64,000 bases of DNA from Hypomyces perniciosus (Eukaryota > Ascomycota > Sordariomycetes > Hypocreales > Hypocreaceae): assembly GCA_008477525.1 (NCBI GenBank), contig SPDT01000013.1:853501-917500 (forward strand), read 5' to 3'. A program made the position numbers and the translations under genes. The notes under the pieces are model-generated. The model ran no database searches, was not told the origin of the DNA, and saw only the letters and a list, made by a program, of their open reading frames with translations. Positions 45,414 through 56,810 of the stretch are shown one piece after another. The first letter of the stretch is position 1, and each line of letters opens with the position of its first letter.

Positions 45414-46190
45414 GGCTTCGCTTCTTCAGCTGAGACTCGAGAGAGCTGAGCTGAGCTGAGAGGGGGAGGGGGTATATAGTATGCGATGGCGGGGCCTAGA
45501 GAGTCCGTGACAAGGGGAAGAAGAGCTTGAGGAGGCGTCTCGGTTCGTCTTCTTGAGCAGTACGGAGTAGAGGCCGTCGTTTAGTCCGAGTTCGAGAAGA
45601 TCGGAGGCTTCTGGCCAGCAAATTGGCTGAAAGGGAGGCGGTGGAGAGTGTCTGTAGCACGACCTCCTATTACTGGGTATCTGTTATCTTAGAGGTTGGG
45701 GTCCTGACAGCAATCATATGCAATTAAGCGAGGGCGGAACGGCGATGGCGGGGCGCCGCTCCGATGGCCCGTGGCGGAGCTGCTGAAGCTGCTGAAGCTC
45801 CTCCAGAAGCTTTCACGGGGGCTTTAATACGTTGAATACGGGAGGCTTTCAGCGGTCTATCCGAGGGGATGTATAATAAGGTTTGAGGTGCCTGAAGCTA
45901 GCTGAAGTGCGTTGGGAGGCATTGTACTTCGTAATAGGTACGAAGTACGGAGTAGTATACGAAGTATTGGGTGTGGAGTTTGCGATAATACGAGGTGCAC
46001 AATGGGCCCTTGTTACTAAATGCGTCATCGTCATGGAGCTCCAGAAATAGCCATCTACATCATCACCAGCTTCACCCCATACCAGGGATCATACACAATT
46101 TTCAAAGCCCCTTTCTAGCTCATAATTCATCAGCCCCTCGATATCTGCACCGATTTTTTTTTTCATAGATCCAGTCACCAGTCAGTCCAA
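45414..46190. other. Spacer upstream of the GMPPA-like gene
   Basis: No gene. Two exact TACGGAGTA motifs (45561-45569, 45946-45954) and several TACGAAGTA variants. Confidence 0.5.
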
Positions 46191-47269
46191 TTAGTCGACC
46201 TTCCTCCGCCAGTCGTTGGATGCCATCGCCCTGTTCGATCCCGGCGCATTCTCAGGTCGTGAGTTCGATGCACGCCAGGTACTGCGTCCATCCTGCTCAC
46301 GTCGAGCGGGCCGCGCATCCGCACGGTTATTGATCAACTTGTCTGGAATGCCTTTGGCCATTGACACCTTCAGGACGCCTCCCTTATACGGCGTTGCGTT
46401 GAGTGCGCCGATGGCTGCTTCAGCTTCCTCTTTGGTCTCAAAGTCCACAAAGCAGTAGTGGTGATTTCCTGGTGTTTCCCTCACGCTCTCATGGGGAGTG
46501 ATGCGCTTGCCAATGGCCACCCTGGTTTCATGAATTATAAATGGTTAGCAGAAGTGCCGTTTGCAGCATGTGGGGGTTCACGCACGGGTTGAAGCCCTCG
46601 AAGATCTCTCTGATCTCCTCGCTGTTTTGTCCCTGATCAATCATCTTGGTCAGGCCGCCAACATACAGTCGTCGTCCCTGGTAGTTGTCCACCATCTCGT
46701 CAAAGTGAGCCAACGCCGCGCGGGGTCCCTGTTCTTTGCTGTGGCTGTGACTGTGACTATGGCCTTGACTTTGACCTTGACCTTGACCCTGACCCTGACC
46801 TTGAGGCCTACCAGTCGTCGTTGTCGACGTCGTTGGCGCAGCCCCGTCATCGCTCGACGGGGTCCTCCAGTCGCCCCATCGCTGAAAGGCATGGCGTTCC
46901 TCGCCATTGCGCTTCTTCTTGGGCTCGCAAGGGCCGACCTTGAGCTGCCGTCCGCGAATGGTGGCGTTCAGCGACGAGAGCGCACGCTCAGCTGTCGCGA
47001 GGTCCACAAAGTCGACAAAGCAGTAGCCTGGGTTGCGGGCACTGACGGGGTCAACGGAGATGTGGATGTTCTCAAACTCGCCGAAGCCGTTAGCCACGAG
47101 GACTTCCTCGATGTCGTAGGGCTTGAGCACATAGTGGAGGTTGCCTGTCTTCAACAGTCAGTTGTGTTGTTGGCGGAGACGAGCAAAAGGGATTGAGGGT
47201 TGCCGCGCCTAAGTAGATGCGTCGGCCCTCGGCCAAGGCATCGGATCGACCCTCTGTGGAGGCTGCCAT
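46191..47269 (-). CDS. Two-RRM RNA-binding protein
   Basis: Exons 47269-47209, 47144-46586 and 46521-46191 encode 316 residues. RRM1 (~18-100) has RNP2 RIYLGNLHYV and RNP1 NPGYCFVDFV. RRM2 (~175-260) has RLYVGGLTKM and HHYCFVDFE. The linker is Ser/Thr-rich and then has a striking dipeptide run, (QG)5-QSQG followed by (HS)4. The first RNP2 is split by an intron (47208-47145, 64 nt) that starts with GC instead of GT: joining TTA-G to GC-AAC restores RIYLGNLHY exactly, and a CTGAC branch site lies before the AG. The second intron (46585-46522) is GTGCGT...CAG. The role is probably in mRNA binding; the specific homologue is not recognised. Arg-rich tail. Confidence 0.8.
47145..47208 (-). other. 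Probable GC-AG intron
   Basis: Within the two-RRM gene, the only join that keeps the RNP2 motif uses a donor reading G/GCGCGG at 47208 and the acceptor GACAG at 47145. No GT lies at a position with the right phase. GC-AG introns are a known minor class in fungi, but this donor departs from the usual GCAAGT. Confidence 0.55.
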
Positions 47270-48496
47270 GACTGATTCCTCGACTTAATTGGCACTCGGA
47301 GGCAATCGCGCTGATATCAATTGGGCACGAGCAGCTGTGATCAGGTTGCGCGACTCTAGATGAAATTTTCTCCCAATTTTTTGGAGGTGTGTAGTGTACA
47401 CTGTACTTGTAACGTGACCCTGATGGACTTGAATGCGATCGCGACAACACGCGCTTCAATTCGGATCGGTTCACTCCTTAACTCGAGATTATGCGGTAGT
47501 CATATCGCGGAACAATTTCTACAAGCTAGAGAGAAATCAACTGAATTCCAGTTGATGAAATAGACAATTCTTGGAGCTCAAGAACCAAAGTCAAATACTA
47601 CATTACGGAGTATTATGCCATAGCTTGGATCCACCATCTGCTGCACTAAAGCTGCAAAGCATGTGAGTCCAGAGTACAGAGTACAGAGTACAGAGTATGG
47701 AGTATTACTACTAGTACTCGTAGTACAGAGTAGTAGTAGCAGTACTACTAGTAACAATGATGGTAGTACTATCATGTATGGCCAGCGTTGCGCAATACGA
47801 GTAAAAAGAGCCTAAAAAAAGAAACGTTTCAGAGAAGCTCTAATGCCAGTAGTTTCTGCTCCTCAGACAAAGGTGAAGTGAAGAGTGTTGGTTGGTCACG
47901 TGGACGTATTTTGGGAGAAGTGCTGAAACTCCCAGCCACCCCTTTTTTCCGCTGATGAAGCTCTCTCACAACTCCAGAGCTCATTAATTCGCGTTAGCAC
48001 AGTTGTGCTTCAGAACTTAGGAAACCATCAAGAGTTTGGTAAGTTGATCCTATTTTCATTCAATGAATTTCTGTGCACTATTTTTCATTATATCTGCAAT
48101 TTTCTGCGAATTGAGAACTTGAAAGTCTGACAAAATCCTGCTCTATAGATTGCTGTCCTATCAGCCGTTAACCCCTACCAGTGGTCCTAGCATTCCCTAG
48201 AGCAGAACTCCAAGCCCCAGTAACTTATGGCAACTGCCAGCTCACTTCACTTGAGCGTCACATTCACTTTACAACCACGAATCTGACATTGTCCTCTCGT
48301 CTTCCTCTCTTCAACCTACTTTTCACTCCTCTCTTCTCTCTTGTTGAAACTTCTTGTTTCAGCCTCACTTGGCTGACGTTGCGACCTCTCACAACATCGC
48401 ACTCGGTCATATAGACTTGTCTATCTACACATTCACTCTTAAGATTCCACGCCATTCATGACCAACTAATCTCACGCTCGGGTCAAAACCATCGAG
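47270..48496. other. Divergent spacer with TAC/AGT microsatellites
   Basis: No gene. Repeats at 47,665-47,765 and an exact TACGGAGTA at 47604-47612. Contains the promoters of the RRM gene (minus) and the dynamin-like gene (plus); a pyrimidine-rich leader precedes 48497. Confidence 0.45.
47670..47765. repeat. AGTACAG / AGTACTACT microsatellite-like tract
   Basis: AGTACAGAGTACAGAGTACAG followed by imperfect AGTACT, TAGTACTCGTAGTAC and AGTAGTAGTAGCAGTACTACTAG units. It is rich in short palindromes around GTAC and AGTACT, like the other TACGGAGTA-rich spacers. Confidence 0.6.
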
Positions 48497-51428
48497 ATGC
48501 CGACGGCACGCCGCGGCGGCTCACGCAGTGGTCCTGGGAATCGGCTTATCAAGCAGGAGTCAACAGCGCGCCCTGCGAGTTCAACCGGTTTTGACGGGAA
48601 TGACGATGATACCTCGGAACATATGTCAGTTGGGCAATCGGTTTACCCTCACATGAGATCCGATGCTCGTATGTCCCATATTGAAACGATACCTTCCGAT
48701 ACGCTGCTAACTTTGCTCCCTAGCAACACCCAGTGAGTGCCTAGGTACCGAGTCGGGCGATCCGTTATTCAGAGAAATAAGAGTCGCTCAGGTTGCGGAG
48801 AGTCCTAGGAGTGCTGAAGAAAGCTTCTTCCACACATCCTTCCAGGACATTGGCAAGAAGCTCAAGGCTTGCAACGACACTCTCGGAGAGCTTCAGCAGC
48901 TTGGAGTCTCTCATGATGTCCAACTTCCAGAGCTTGTCCTTGTCGGCGATCAATCCGCAGGCAAATCCAGCTTGATGTCTGGCCTTGCCAACCTCGACTT
49001 GCCCCGGAGTGAAGGCACCTGCACGCGCTGTCCCCTTCACATCCGTGTCTCGCGGAACATTGAGTGGTCTTGCCGCGTGTGGCTCCGAAAGGAGTACTCT
49101 TATCAGCCACCGAACCGTCCCATTCATGAGGCAGATGTGACAGAGGAAGACCCATTCTTCCCTTGGCGCAAGAAACCCAATACCGCAGTATACGAGTTCA
49201 AGACCATGCACGACAAGAGCGAGATCGAAGATGTCCTACGCTGGGCCCAAATTGCAATTTTGAATGACGACAAGCATCATTCCCTTTTCGTCCCGGGGTC
49301 CGGCTCCATTGCCATGAACACACCCGTCACCAAGGCTGCGGAAGAGACACTGGCCAAATTCTCGCCCAACATTGTCGCCCTAGAGATCAAGGGTCCCGAT
49401 CTACCAGATCTCTCATTCTACGACATGCCCGGTATTTTCCAAAATCCCGCCGATGTCAACGATGAGTACTTGGTCAATGTCGTCCGTAATCTCTCGAGCG
49501 CCTACATTCAGCACCCTTCCGCGATCATCATTTGTTCTATGCCCATGAACAGTGATGCTGAAAACTCGTCTACCTTTGGTCTCACGAGAAAGTTAGGCGC
49601 CAAGGCCCGGACAATCGGGGTTCTAACCAAGGCGGATCTCCTCCCTGCGGATGGAAACCACGGACAGTGGCTCGAAATCATGAACGGGAAAGCCCATGCG
49701 ACTGGCCTTGGTTATTTTATCACGTCGCGTCCTCAGGGCAAGGATCTCGAAAACCTAACGAAATGGGAGGAGCATTTATTCCAAGATAACACCGTGGAAA
49801 ATTGGCCCTGCGCCTTTCATAAATTTGCCTACCGCTGTGGCGTGGAAAAGCTCAAGGCTTTCCTCTCTGAGCGCCTAGGCGAGGAGTTTGCCAAGAGGTA
49901 AGTTGTCCAAGTTTGTTGGCAAAGTTCATTTCCACTGTATCAGAAGCTAACAATCAGCAGTCTGCCCACCATCAAGCACAAGGTGAAGCATCACCTTGAC
50001 AAGATCACAAGGCAGCTTGCGAATCTGCCAGAGCTCCCCAGCAACGTTGAACTGGAGATCCAGACATGTCTGAACAGCTTCGCCGACAGCTCTCGCCTCA
50101 GAATCGATGAGTTTCCTGGACATATCAATCACCTTCCCGCCAACTTTCGAGATTGCCTCCTAGAGATCAAACCCAAGTTTACCCTCAAAGACAGGTCCGA
50201 TATCCAGGCCATTGAAATAGCTGATGATGATGAGTCGGATGCAGCATCAGTTGTCACAACGACTAATAACGCTACCCCGACTTCCAAGCGACGTAATATG
50301 CTACCACAAGTGACACCTTCTAAGCGACCCAGACTTGACCTACAGGCCAATGGATCATCAACAGCTCCACCACATTCAGTCAAGCCTGAGGATAATGGGA
50401 ATGGTGGCAGTTTCCAGGGATCCCAAACACCACAACCACCGCGTAGACCTACAATGGCTGAACCCTTCACGGAGTTCGCCAGTATTGGTCGTGGCTTCCG
50501 CACAATCAGACAGGTAAAGGAGGAAATTCAGGCCAAGATGAAGGCAGGCATGCCAAACATTATCCCACCCGAGGTTTATAATGATTTAGCCATGGAGGCC
50601 ATCAGACCGTGGATTCGACCTACAGAAGTTTTCCTCGGGCAGGTTGTTCGTTTGCTCCACGCCGAACTCGAGGCAGCGCTGAACAAGGCATTCGAGAGTC
50701 TAAAGAAGCGCTTCATCTATACCGAGGCTAGGCGACATCTCAAGAGCTGCCTGGATGAGCATTACCTGGTGATGCAAAAGGCCCTGAGTGAGCTGTATAC
50801 CGATGAGACGGTGCGAATGATGACATACAACAAAGATGCTCTCGAACAGTGTATTAAGGAGGAGAGGGCTGTATTGACACAGTATCGGCATCATATGAGG
50901 ATGATCGGAGCGGGTTATGCTCAGAAGCCGCTGGTCGCATGGGAACTTCTCACTGAAGAGAAGCAGGTGCAAGACATGAAGCGGCGGGAAATGGAGCAGG
51001 CCAAACTCAAGCCTGACGAGTTCGAGAGGGAGGTCGAGGTCGTTGCGTACGTTAGGGGATACTACCGCCTCGCGGCCCTGAGGTATGCCGACGCCGTTGC
51101 TCAGCGCATTATCTGCCGGATGATTCCAGCCATCCGACGCCAGCTCCGTACTTATCTCGACGAGAAGCTTGGGGTTCGAGGTCCTGACTCTGAGAGCGTT
51201 TATGGGAGGCTCATGGACGAAGATGCCGCGACGGCGGCAAAGCGCGAGACGCTCAAGGCGGAGCATGCGAAGTTTGTCCAGGCTCTGACGAGTATCGAGA
51301 GTCTCGAAGCCGGGGCAGTGACCGAGGTAGAGAGCGTAGCAGAGCGCAGTTTTTCGCAGCAGGAGGTGAGGAGACGACGCGAGTCAGACGTAACCATGGT
51401 GAATGGAGCACACCCTGAAGAGGTGTAA
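48497..51428 (+). CDS. Dynamin-like large GTPase (Mx/dynamin superfamily)
   Basis: Exons 48497-48668, 48724-49897 and 49961-51428 (introns 55 and 63 nt) give 937 residues. GTPase motifs are complete: G1 GDQSAGKSSL at ~131, a G2 region with TRCPL, G3 DMPG in FYDMPGIFQNPADVN at ~300, and G4 LTKADLL at ~375. A stalk-like helical region follows (SLPTIKHKVKHHLDKI and later ARRHLKSCLDEHY), and a GED-like C-terminal part holds VVAYVRGYYRLAALRYADAVAQRI. The middle carries a long polar insert (~535-620) with KRRNMLPQVTPSKRPRL, which resembles a bipartite nuclear import signal. There is no PH or Pro-rich domain, so it belongs with the Mx-like fungal dynamins of unknown role rather than Vps1 or Dnm1. 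Nuclear location is inference. Confidence 0.88.
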
Positions 51429-52225
51429 TTTTTCTTGCCTATGGTTCTCGGCTGTCGGAAAATGAGAGTCGACAACAATCTTCGGATTGAAGATATTCGG
51501 CGGGACGGTTATTGATTTGTATTTGGTTGGATCATGTGTGCTGCTGCCAGACAAGATGGCGGCAAATCGGTCTGTACCCACGGAGGCATACCTGATCTTT
51601 GCGAGCTGTTTTTTTTTCGAGTTTGTTGGTCTTTAATTGGCGGCGGATTTTTTGTTCACACAGACGAGGGCTTATAGGATTTGCTGGCTCACTTTGTATT
51701 ACTGGCTTTATGTAATAGACCACGATGAGAGAGAAAAATAGCTGAGAGATATACGAACTTGGTCATGTTGAGGAAAGTCGTGACGATGCTATCACCACCC
51801 ACATATGCATAAAGAATAAGCATCAATTGACACCCTCTTCATGTGGATCTCAAATGGACTAGGAATGCATAAATGTAATGGACTTGTAGCTAAAATTGAA
51901 TCCATGCCAATAGTAACGCAAATTATTAAGCACTGAGTCAATCGGCATGCCATCACATCACCAGGCGAAAACACCTCACTATAATCGCCAGCAAATCATC
52001 GATCGCATAAATACTCCGTAGAAAACTCCGTGAATTCGGCCCGATTTTTTTTTAGCATGATGTGATGACATATGTACATGGTGATTTGCCCCCCTAAAGC
52101 TTTATCTTGGAGTTGATTGAAGAGGCCATTGGATCTTTTCAAGTCTTTTATTTCTGATCTTGATTTCTTTCAAACTTTACCACTCCTCGTACAAAAAGCA
52201 TACAGCAAAATAAGTCGAACACAAT
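51429..52225. other. Spacer
   Basis: No gene seen. One exact TACTCCGTA at 52012-52020. Confidence 0.5.
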
Positions 52226-52970
52226 ATGCCGCAGAAAGTTTGGCGACGCAACTTCCCAGATGGCCTTGGCCTGGAGAAGGCCCTCGCTGCGGCCCGTAAT
52301 TCGGCCGCTCCGGCGCCCATAGCCGGACCCCCGGAGGAGGTGAGCACGACTTTCCCAGCTTGACCTCCGGCGCTTCGGTCACCCGGCTCCGGGTCCCGTC
52401 CGGGCATCCCTCCGGCCATGTCTCATATTGCAGCAATATCTACGTCACGAAGTGTAAGCCGACTAACATAAACCCAACTCGCAGCTCGAAGCCCTTGTAC
52501 AGGCAGATGTCGGCGGCGAGGGCTTCACGCTCTCGTCCTTTACAGCCTCCGACGCCGTTGAGCTGGGCCACCTGCTCTACGCGCGTCTTCTGCCTTTCGC
52601 GCAAGCAGGCCGGCCCGCGCTCATCTCCATCAGCATCGGCAGCGGGTCGCAGACGCTGTACCAAGTCGCCACTGGCGCGGGCGTCACGCCGGACAATGAG
52701 AGCTGGGTGAAGCGCAAGAGGACTGCGGCGCTGCGCTTCGGGGTTAGCTCGTGGTATTTGGGGAGGAAGCATAAGGGCGATGAGGCTGCGTTTGCGGCCA
52801 AGTTTGGGCTGGGGCCGGATAAGGCTGGGGAGTATGCGATTCATGGCGGTGCGGTGCCGATTCGTGTGGAGGGCGTGGAGGGAGTTGTTGGGGTGGTGGT
52901 GGTGAGTGGGTTGAAGCAGCCGGAGGATCATGGGGTGATTGCTGAGGTGATTCGTGAGAATTGGGTGTAG
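52226..52970 (+). CDS. UPF0303/HbpS-like protein (yeast YBR137W family)
   Basis: Exons 52226-52339 and 52485-52970 (intron GTGAGC...CAG, 145 nt) give 199 residues, near the yeast protein's ~180. Family segments are LSSFTASDAVELGHLLYAR, PALISISIGSGSQTLYQVATG, PDNESWVKRKRTAALRFG (the conserved W-x-x-R/K-K pattern), and the Gly/Val-rich strand with YAIHGGAVPIRVEGVEGVVGVV ending in LKQPEDHGVIAEVIRE. This is the alpha/beta fold shared with the haem-binding HbpS/GlcG proteins. In yeast the protein associates with the tail-anchored insertion (GET) machinery; whether that holds here is unknown. It is compact, intact and cytosolic by sequence. Confidence 0.85.
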
Positions 52971-53084
52971 ACAAAGGTCTGATATATTGAGATTCAGATA
53001 TCTTGGAAGTCTAAGGAACAGTCGACAAACATCTTACTACAGTCACGGAGGCGAGACACATCTCATACTAGAAATCTCACTGCT

Positions 53085-54312
53085 CTATCGATTGTAACCT
53101 CCTCTTCCGTATTTCAAACCCCCCTTTGTCGTGTTACCACTCCTTGAGACATCGAGCAATGTTCCCACCGTCGGAGTGTTCTCTACCGCCTGCACTGCAT
53201 CTCGCGAGCCTACTGCCCTTACTAGAAACCACACTATCCGGGTTATCATCGTACCTAGTACGGATATCGACACAGCCAACACCCGCGGCATATCCATCCA
53301 GACACTGCTCGTTGTCGACAAACCAAGTTTGTTCAACCAGGAGGCGTGTATATCCAGGAGCCGCAGTCCATATGTCAAGTTTCTTGTCTTCTCTGGAATT
53401 TGACAACTGTTTTCCCAGTGACGAACTTCTTGAATTGATACGCAGTAAGGGTGATACAGCTGCCAAGAATATGGATCCGCCGTCACGCTGCGCAGCTGAT
53501 TGAACGGGCTTGGGAAGATGCCAGGCCGCAGAGGCAGGGTAAATTCCTTGTTGCCAAGGGGGAACTCAATGACTCGCACAGTCACCGGTTCGAAGCCAGG
53601 TATCTCCTGACGCTTGGCCCTCCCGCAACGTTTCATATCCTTGAAAACGTCTGCCGTTTCTGTCGTAAAGTGTAATAGAGCCGGGCCAGTCACAGTCCAA
53701 CCATCGCAGAGATGAGACGTCGGGCAAGCTACGTAGTGGAATGTAGCATTTGCATGTGATGGGTTGGCGTAGTGATAGCGCAGCAGCTCATCGAATGCCT
53801 CGTCCCAGACGCTAGAAAACCCGTGCTCTGTACGCCATGGTATCTGTGGCGAGGCGTAGACCCAGTGATGCCACGGCTCTCCCTTATCGGATGGATGAAT
53901 CTCTCGATATAGCTTGGTCAACGTGGACTCCTCCTTGATGAACTTGTTCGTTCATCTGAGTATGTCCTGGCGACAAAGGCAGGCTTTCCAATTCAAAATT
54001 TCTCACATCTAGCTTTACTAGCCATGCTATGGGCTCGAAGAGCTGCACAATGTGAAAAGGCTCGTGAGTGGTTTCAAGTGACCAGTCGTTTCCCAGGAAG
54101 TACTAGTGTTGAGCGCGATCAAGGTTCGACACGAATTTCTCCAGAAGAGATGCATGAAGCTGTTTTCCGCAAGAATAGAAAAGGGGACCTTGAATGAGGC
54201 CGGTGATAAAGGGAATAATATAGAGTGGAAGCGTTATTAGCAGGATGGCACGGGTAGTCCGGAATAGAAGCCGGAAAAGAGTCCAGAAGAGAGACCAGAG
54301 CCAACGAAACAT
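53085..54312 (-). CDS. Membrane-anchored hypothetical protein, frame interrupted twice
   Basis: The coding sense can be followed from an ATG at 54312 to a stop at 53085. The N-terminus is a membrane anchor (FRWLWSLFWTLFRLLF, then LLITLPLYIIPFITGLI). The frame meets a TAG at 54103-54105 but carries on in the same frame with plausible protein (FLGNDWSLET, AWLVKLDVRNFELESLPLSP). It then shifts frame near 53,943-53,913 into a long open part (LYREIHPSDKGEPWHHW to the end) with a second hydrophobic segment (~VLAVSISVLGTMITRIVWFLV). Removing GT...AG segments of 30 nt (54132-54103) and 31 nt (53943-53913) restores one frame, but these are shorter than any other intron here except one in the Artemis-like gene. 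It is either a decaying gene, an assembly error or a gene with ultra-short introns. The part from 53921 to 53085 alone is 278 codons. Function unknown. Confidence 0.5.
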
Positions 54313-54834
54313 GCTGAATCACGGTGTAATGTGGCCAATGCGATGGATTCTTTCAGTCGTCTTCCACTTGACGATTTTAAAGGAGCAAGGAGGGCCCCTT
54401 TATCACACCCCGGAACGAAATCCTTGCAGATAGGGATGTCTTGGCATCAAGGTGGACAACACTAAAAATAAGAAGTGGGCAAAAAAGAAGAAAAAATGCG
54501 CCAGAGAGTGTGTTCAAATGCATGGGAAATATTATGAATAGTAGTAGGTGGTGGGATATTATGACCGGCTTCCTTTACAGATATATTGAGTGAGAGAATC
54601 TTAGACACCCATGTAGTCAGTAAGTGAGGGCCCAATCCTACTTGAACACGTTGAACATAGAAAAAAGGTTGCAATAGGAGTTACTAAAACACAAAAAAAA
54701 GTATATTTTGTTAGCTCCCTATGGAGATACACAGGTTGATAACATCTATAAATGTACAGTGCATTCTTGTAGTATGTATTACACCTCCACCCCATAATGC
54801 CATGATCATCAGCATAATGCTCTTAGTAACAGTC
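54313..54834. other. Spacer
   Basis: AT-rich, no gene seen. Confidence 0.5.
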
Positions 54835-55896
54835 TCACAGGTTTTTCCGGATCATTGGTACTCTTTGCTGGCTTGCCATCGAGTTGCCGGCAACACTGGG
54901 TCGCTGGGTAGTCGAATTGAACCCCATACCCTGGCTCATAGTCACAATGACTGTGTTAAATGCAGTCGCGGTGCTCGTCAGAATACCCGTCGGACAAGGT
55001 GTAGTGGCAGAGCTCCTCTGGGGCTCAGAATCACATGGCTCTCCATTTTGCTTCATGAATATGGTCTCGCCAGTGAAGATGTTGATGATGGTGATCTCAA
55101 TGTTGTTGGGTCCTCCAGACGAAACAGTCTTTGTGAGCGTTGTGTACTGGTCAATGCTCTTCACAACAGTTTCAATTTGCGGCGCAGAAGTGACAGTAGC
55201 CTGTTGCACAGTCTTGACTTCGGTGCTGGGCTCGTTGTTGACAAAGGTCACGGTTTTGACACCTGGTCTAGCGTTGACAAAGACAGTGTGAACCTCGCTT
55301 GGCTGAGCGCCTGCAAAGACAGTTTCGGTGACAACACCCTGGTCACCGTTTGGACGAGGCGGACCGGCAGATGGCTGAGGATTGAAGGTGACGGTAACGG
55401 CTCCTGGTATTTCGGAAGGCTGAGAAGGTGCTCCGCCGTTGGTCACAGTAATAGTTGTGCCTTGGGCTGGGATAATGTTAACAGTCACAGTCTTGGGCCC
55501 TTGTGGCTCGCCCCCGCCAAGCTGGATCGTCTTTGTGATGGTTTTCGGAGGTCCTTGTTCAGGTCCATTTGAGTTCTGATCAAGGCCAGTGACAAATTTC
55601 TCAACTGGTTGAGGTTGAACTGTGACCTCCTCAATCACGACATTGGGCGGACAGGGGGGAGGAGTCTGCGTAACGAAGACGGTGGTGTCGTGCTCAGTGA
55701 CCGTGACCGTCCACTCAACAGTGACAGTTTCCTTGGGTTGTGTTGCCGTTACTGTGACTGTGGTTCCGTTGCGACCAAGGCCACCAGTTGGACAAGGACA
55801 GCACTCCATTGTATCATTAATAAGAGGTAGCCTGCCGAAGCGGGCTTGAGTCAAAGAAGCCATAGCAACTACGGCCCAGGGAACGAGGCTAATCAT
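54835..55896 (-). CDS. Secreted Thr/Val-rich repetitive protein
   Basis: Single exon of 353 codons. A signal peptide (ISLVPWAVVAMASLTQA) is followed by a short CCPCPTGG segment with three clustered cysteines. The chain is then dominated by beta-prone Thr-Val alternation: VTVTATQPKETVTVEWTVTV, FVTQT, KTVTVNIIPAQGTTITVT, GAVTVTFN, VVTETVFAG, TVFVNARPGVKTVTFV. The repeats are irregular. A Cys-x(n)-Cys pair (EPCD and TPCPTG) lies near the C-terminus. No GPI-addition signal or membrane segment is seen at the end (RVPMIRKNL). It looks like an extracellular or wall-associated fungal protein of low complexity, heavily O-glycosylatable. I do not recognise a named family. Ascomycete proteins with TVT repeats are often annotated simply as hypothetical secreted or adhesin-like. 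Confidence 0.75.
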   Translation of the reverse strand: MISLVPWAVVAMASLTQARFGRLPLINDTMECCPCPTGGLGRNGTTVTVTATQPKETVTVEWTVTVTEHDTTVFVTQTPPPCPPNVVIEEVTVQPQPVEKFVTGLDQNSNGPEQGPPKTITKTIQLGGGEPQGPKTVTVNIIPAQGTTITVTNGGAPSQPSEIPGAVTVTFNPQPSAGPPRPNGDQGVVTETVFAGAQPSEVHTVFVNARPGVKTVTFVNNEPSTEVKTVQQATVTSAPQIETVVKSIDQYTTLTKTVSSGGPNNIEITIINIFTGETIFMKQNGEPCDSEPQRSSATTPCPTGILTSTATAFNTVIVTMSQGMGFNSTTQRPSVAGNSMASQQRVPMIRKNL

Positions 55897-56810
55897 AGTG
55901 AAGAGACTGAAAGAGAGACGCTTGAAGGTACGCGTAGTGCAGAAATGCAGGCCTGGATGTGGCTTGAGAATAAAGTTGATCGTAAGAAGTAGTTACTGAT
56001 GTTGTACGAGAGAAGAGGAGGACAAGATACCAGTCTCCTTATATCTCTCATGAAGGGACATCCATACTGACCGAGACGCAAAGTTTAATTCTGCGTTGAA
56101 TCATCTTCACGGAAATCATATTCAGCTGTTGAGAATGCATGTCAATAGAAAGGAGGCCCTCAAACCCCTTAGACTCCATACTCGTAGAGCAAACGCGCCC
56201 TACTCACTTGAGCAGGAAGTCATAGCCCTGTCCCTTTAGCATAGGGAGTTTTCTCGAGACAATTTAGTCTAGAAACACTGAAAGAGTTGGATCCAGAAAT
56301 ATTGATTCGAAGGGAAGACGGGTTCGAAAAGGGAGAGTCCCTGCGATTCGAGAAACAAGGGCGGCAATATCTGGCACGGGCAGACTCATACTAATACTCA
56401 ATAGGTCACACACTTGCTGAGTATAAACAGGTATCAGGAATTCAAGCATATAAAAGGATAGAGTGCGAAATATTGCCAGCTATATGTATGTTGAGGTGGC
56501 TGGTGAGAGTGTTCAAGGAACGAAGTAGAAATAGTAATGCGAAGGACAATCGTCTTGTCACAGAGAGAAATGCGGGCCGAAGTTTACCCGACAGAGCTCA
56601 GTGGTGGGTCCTGGAGGAAGGACCAATTTCAATCCAAGAGCCACCAGAGACACTACAGACGACAAGCTGACAGCCTCAATCGAGATCGGATCTTTATATG
56701 CTCTAAAATGTATATTATCGGCCCTTTGAGAATCGCGTGAAGTTCCGAGACGCGTCTTTTCATTGCGCCAAGCAGTTTTATGCGCGCGCACACCACCGAA
56801 TTGAGATATC
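55897..56810. other. Divergent promoter region
   Basis: Between the Thr/Val-rich gene (minus) and the LAMTOR1-like gene (plus). Short frames such as 56537-56740 have no recognisable product. Confidence 0.45.
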
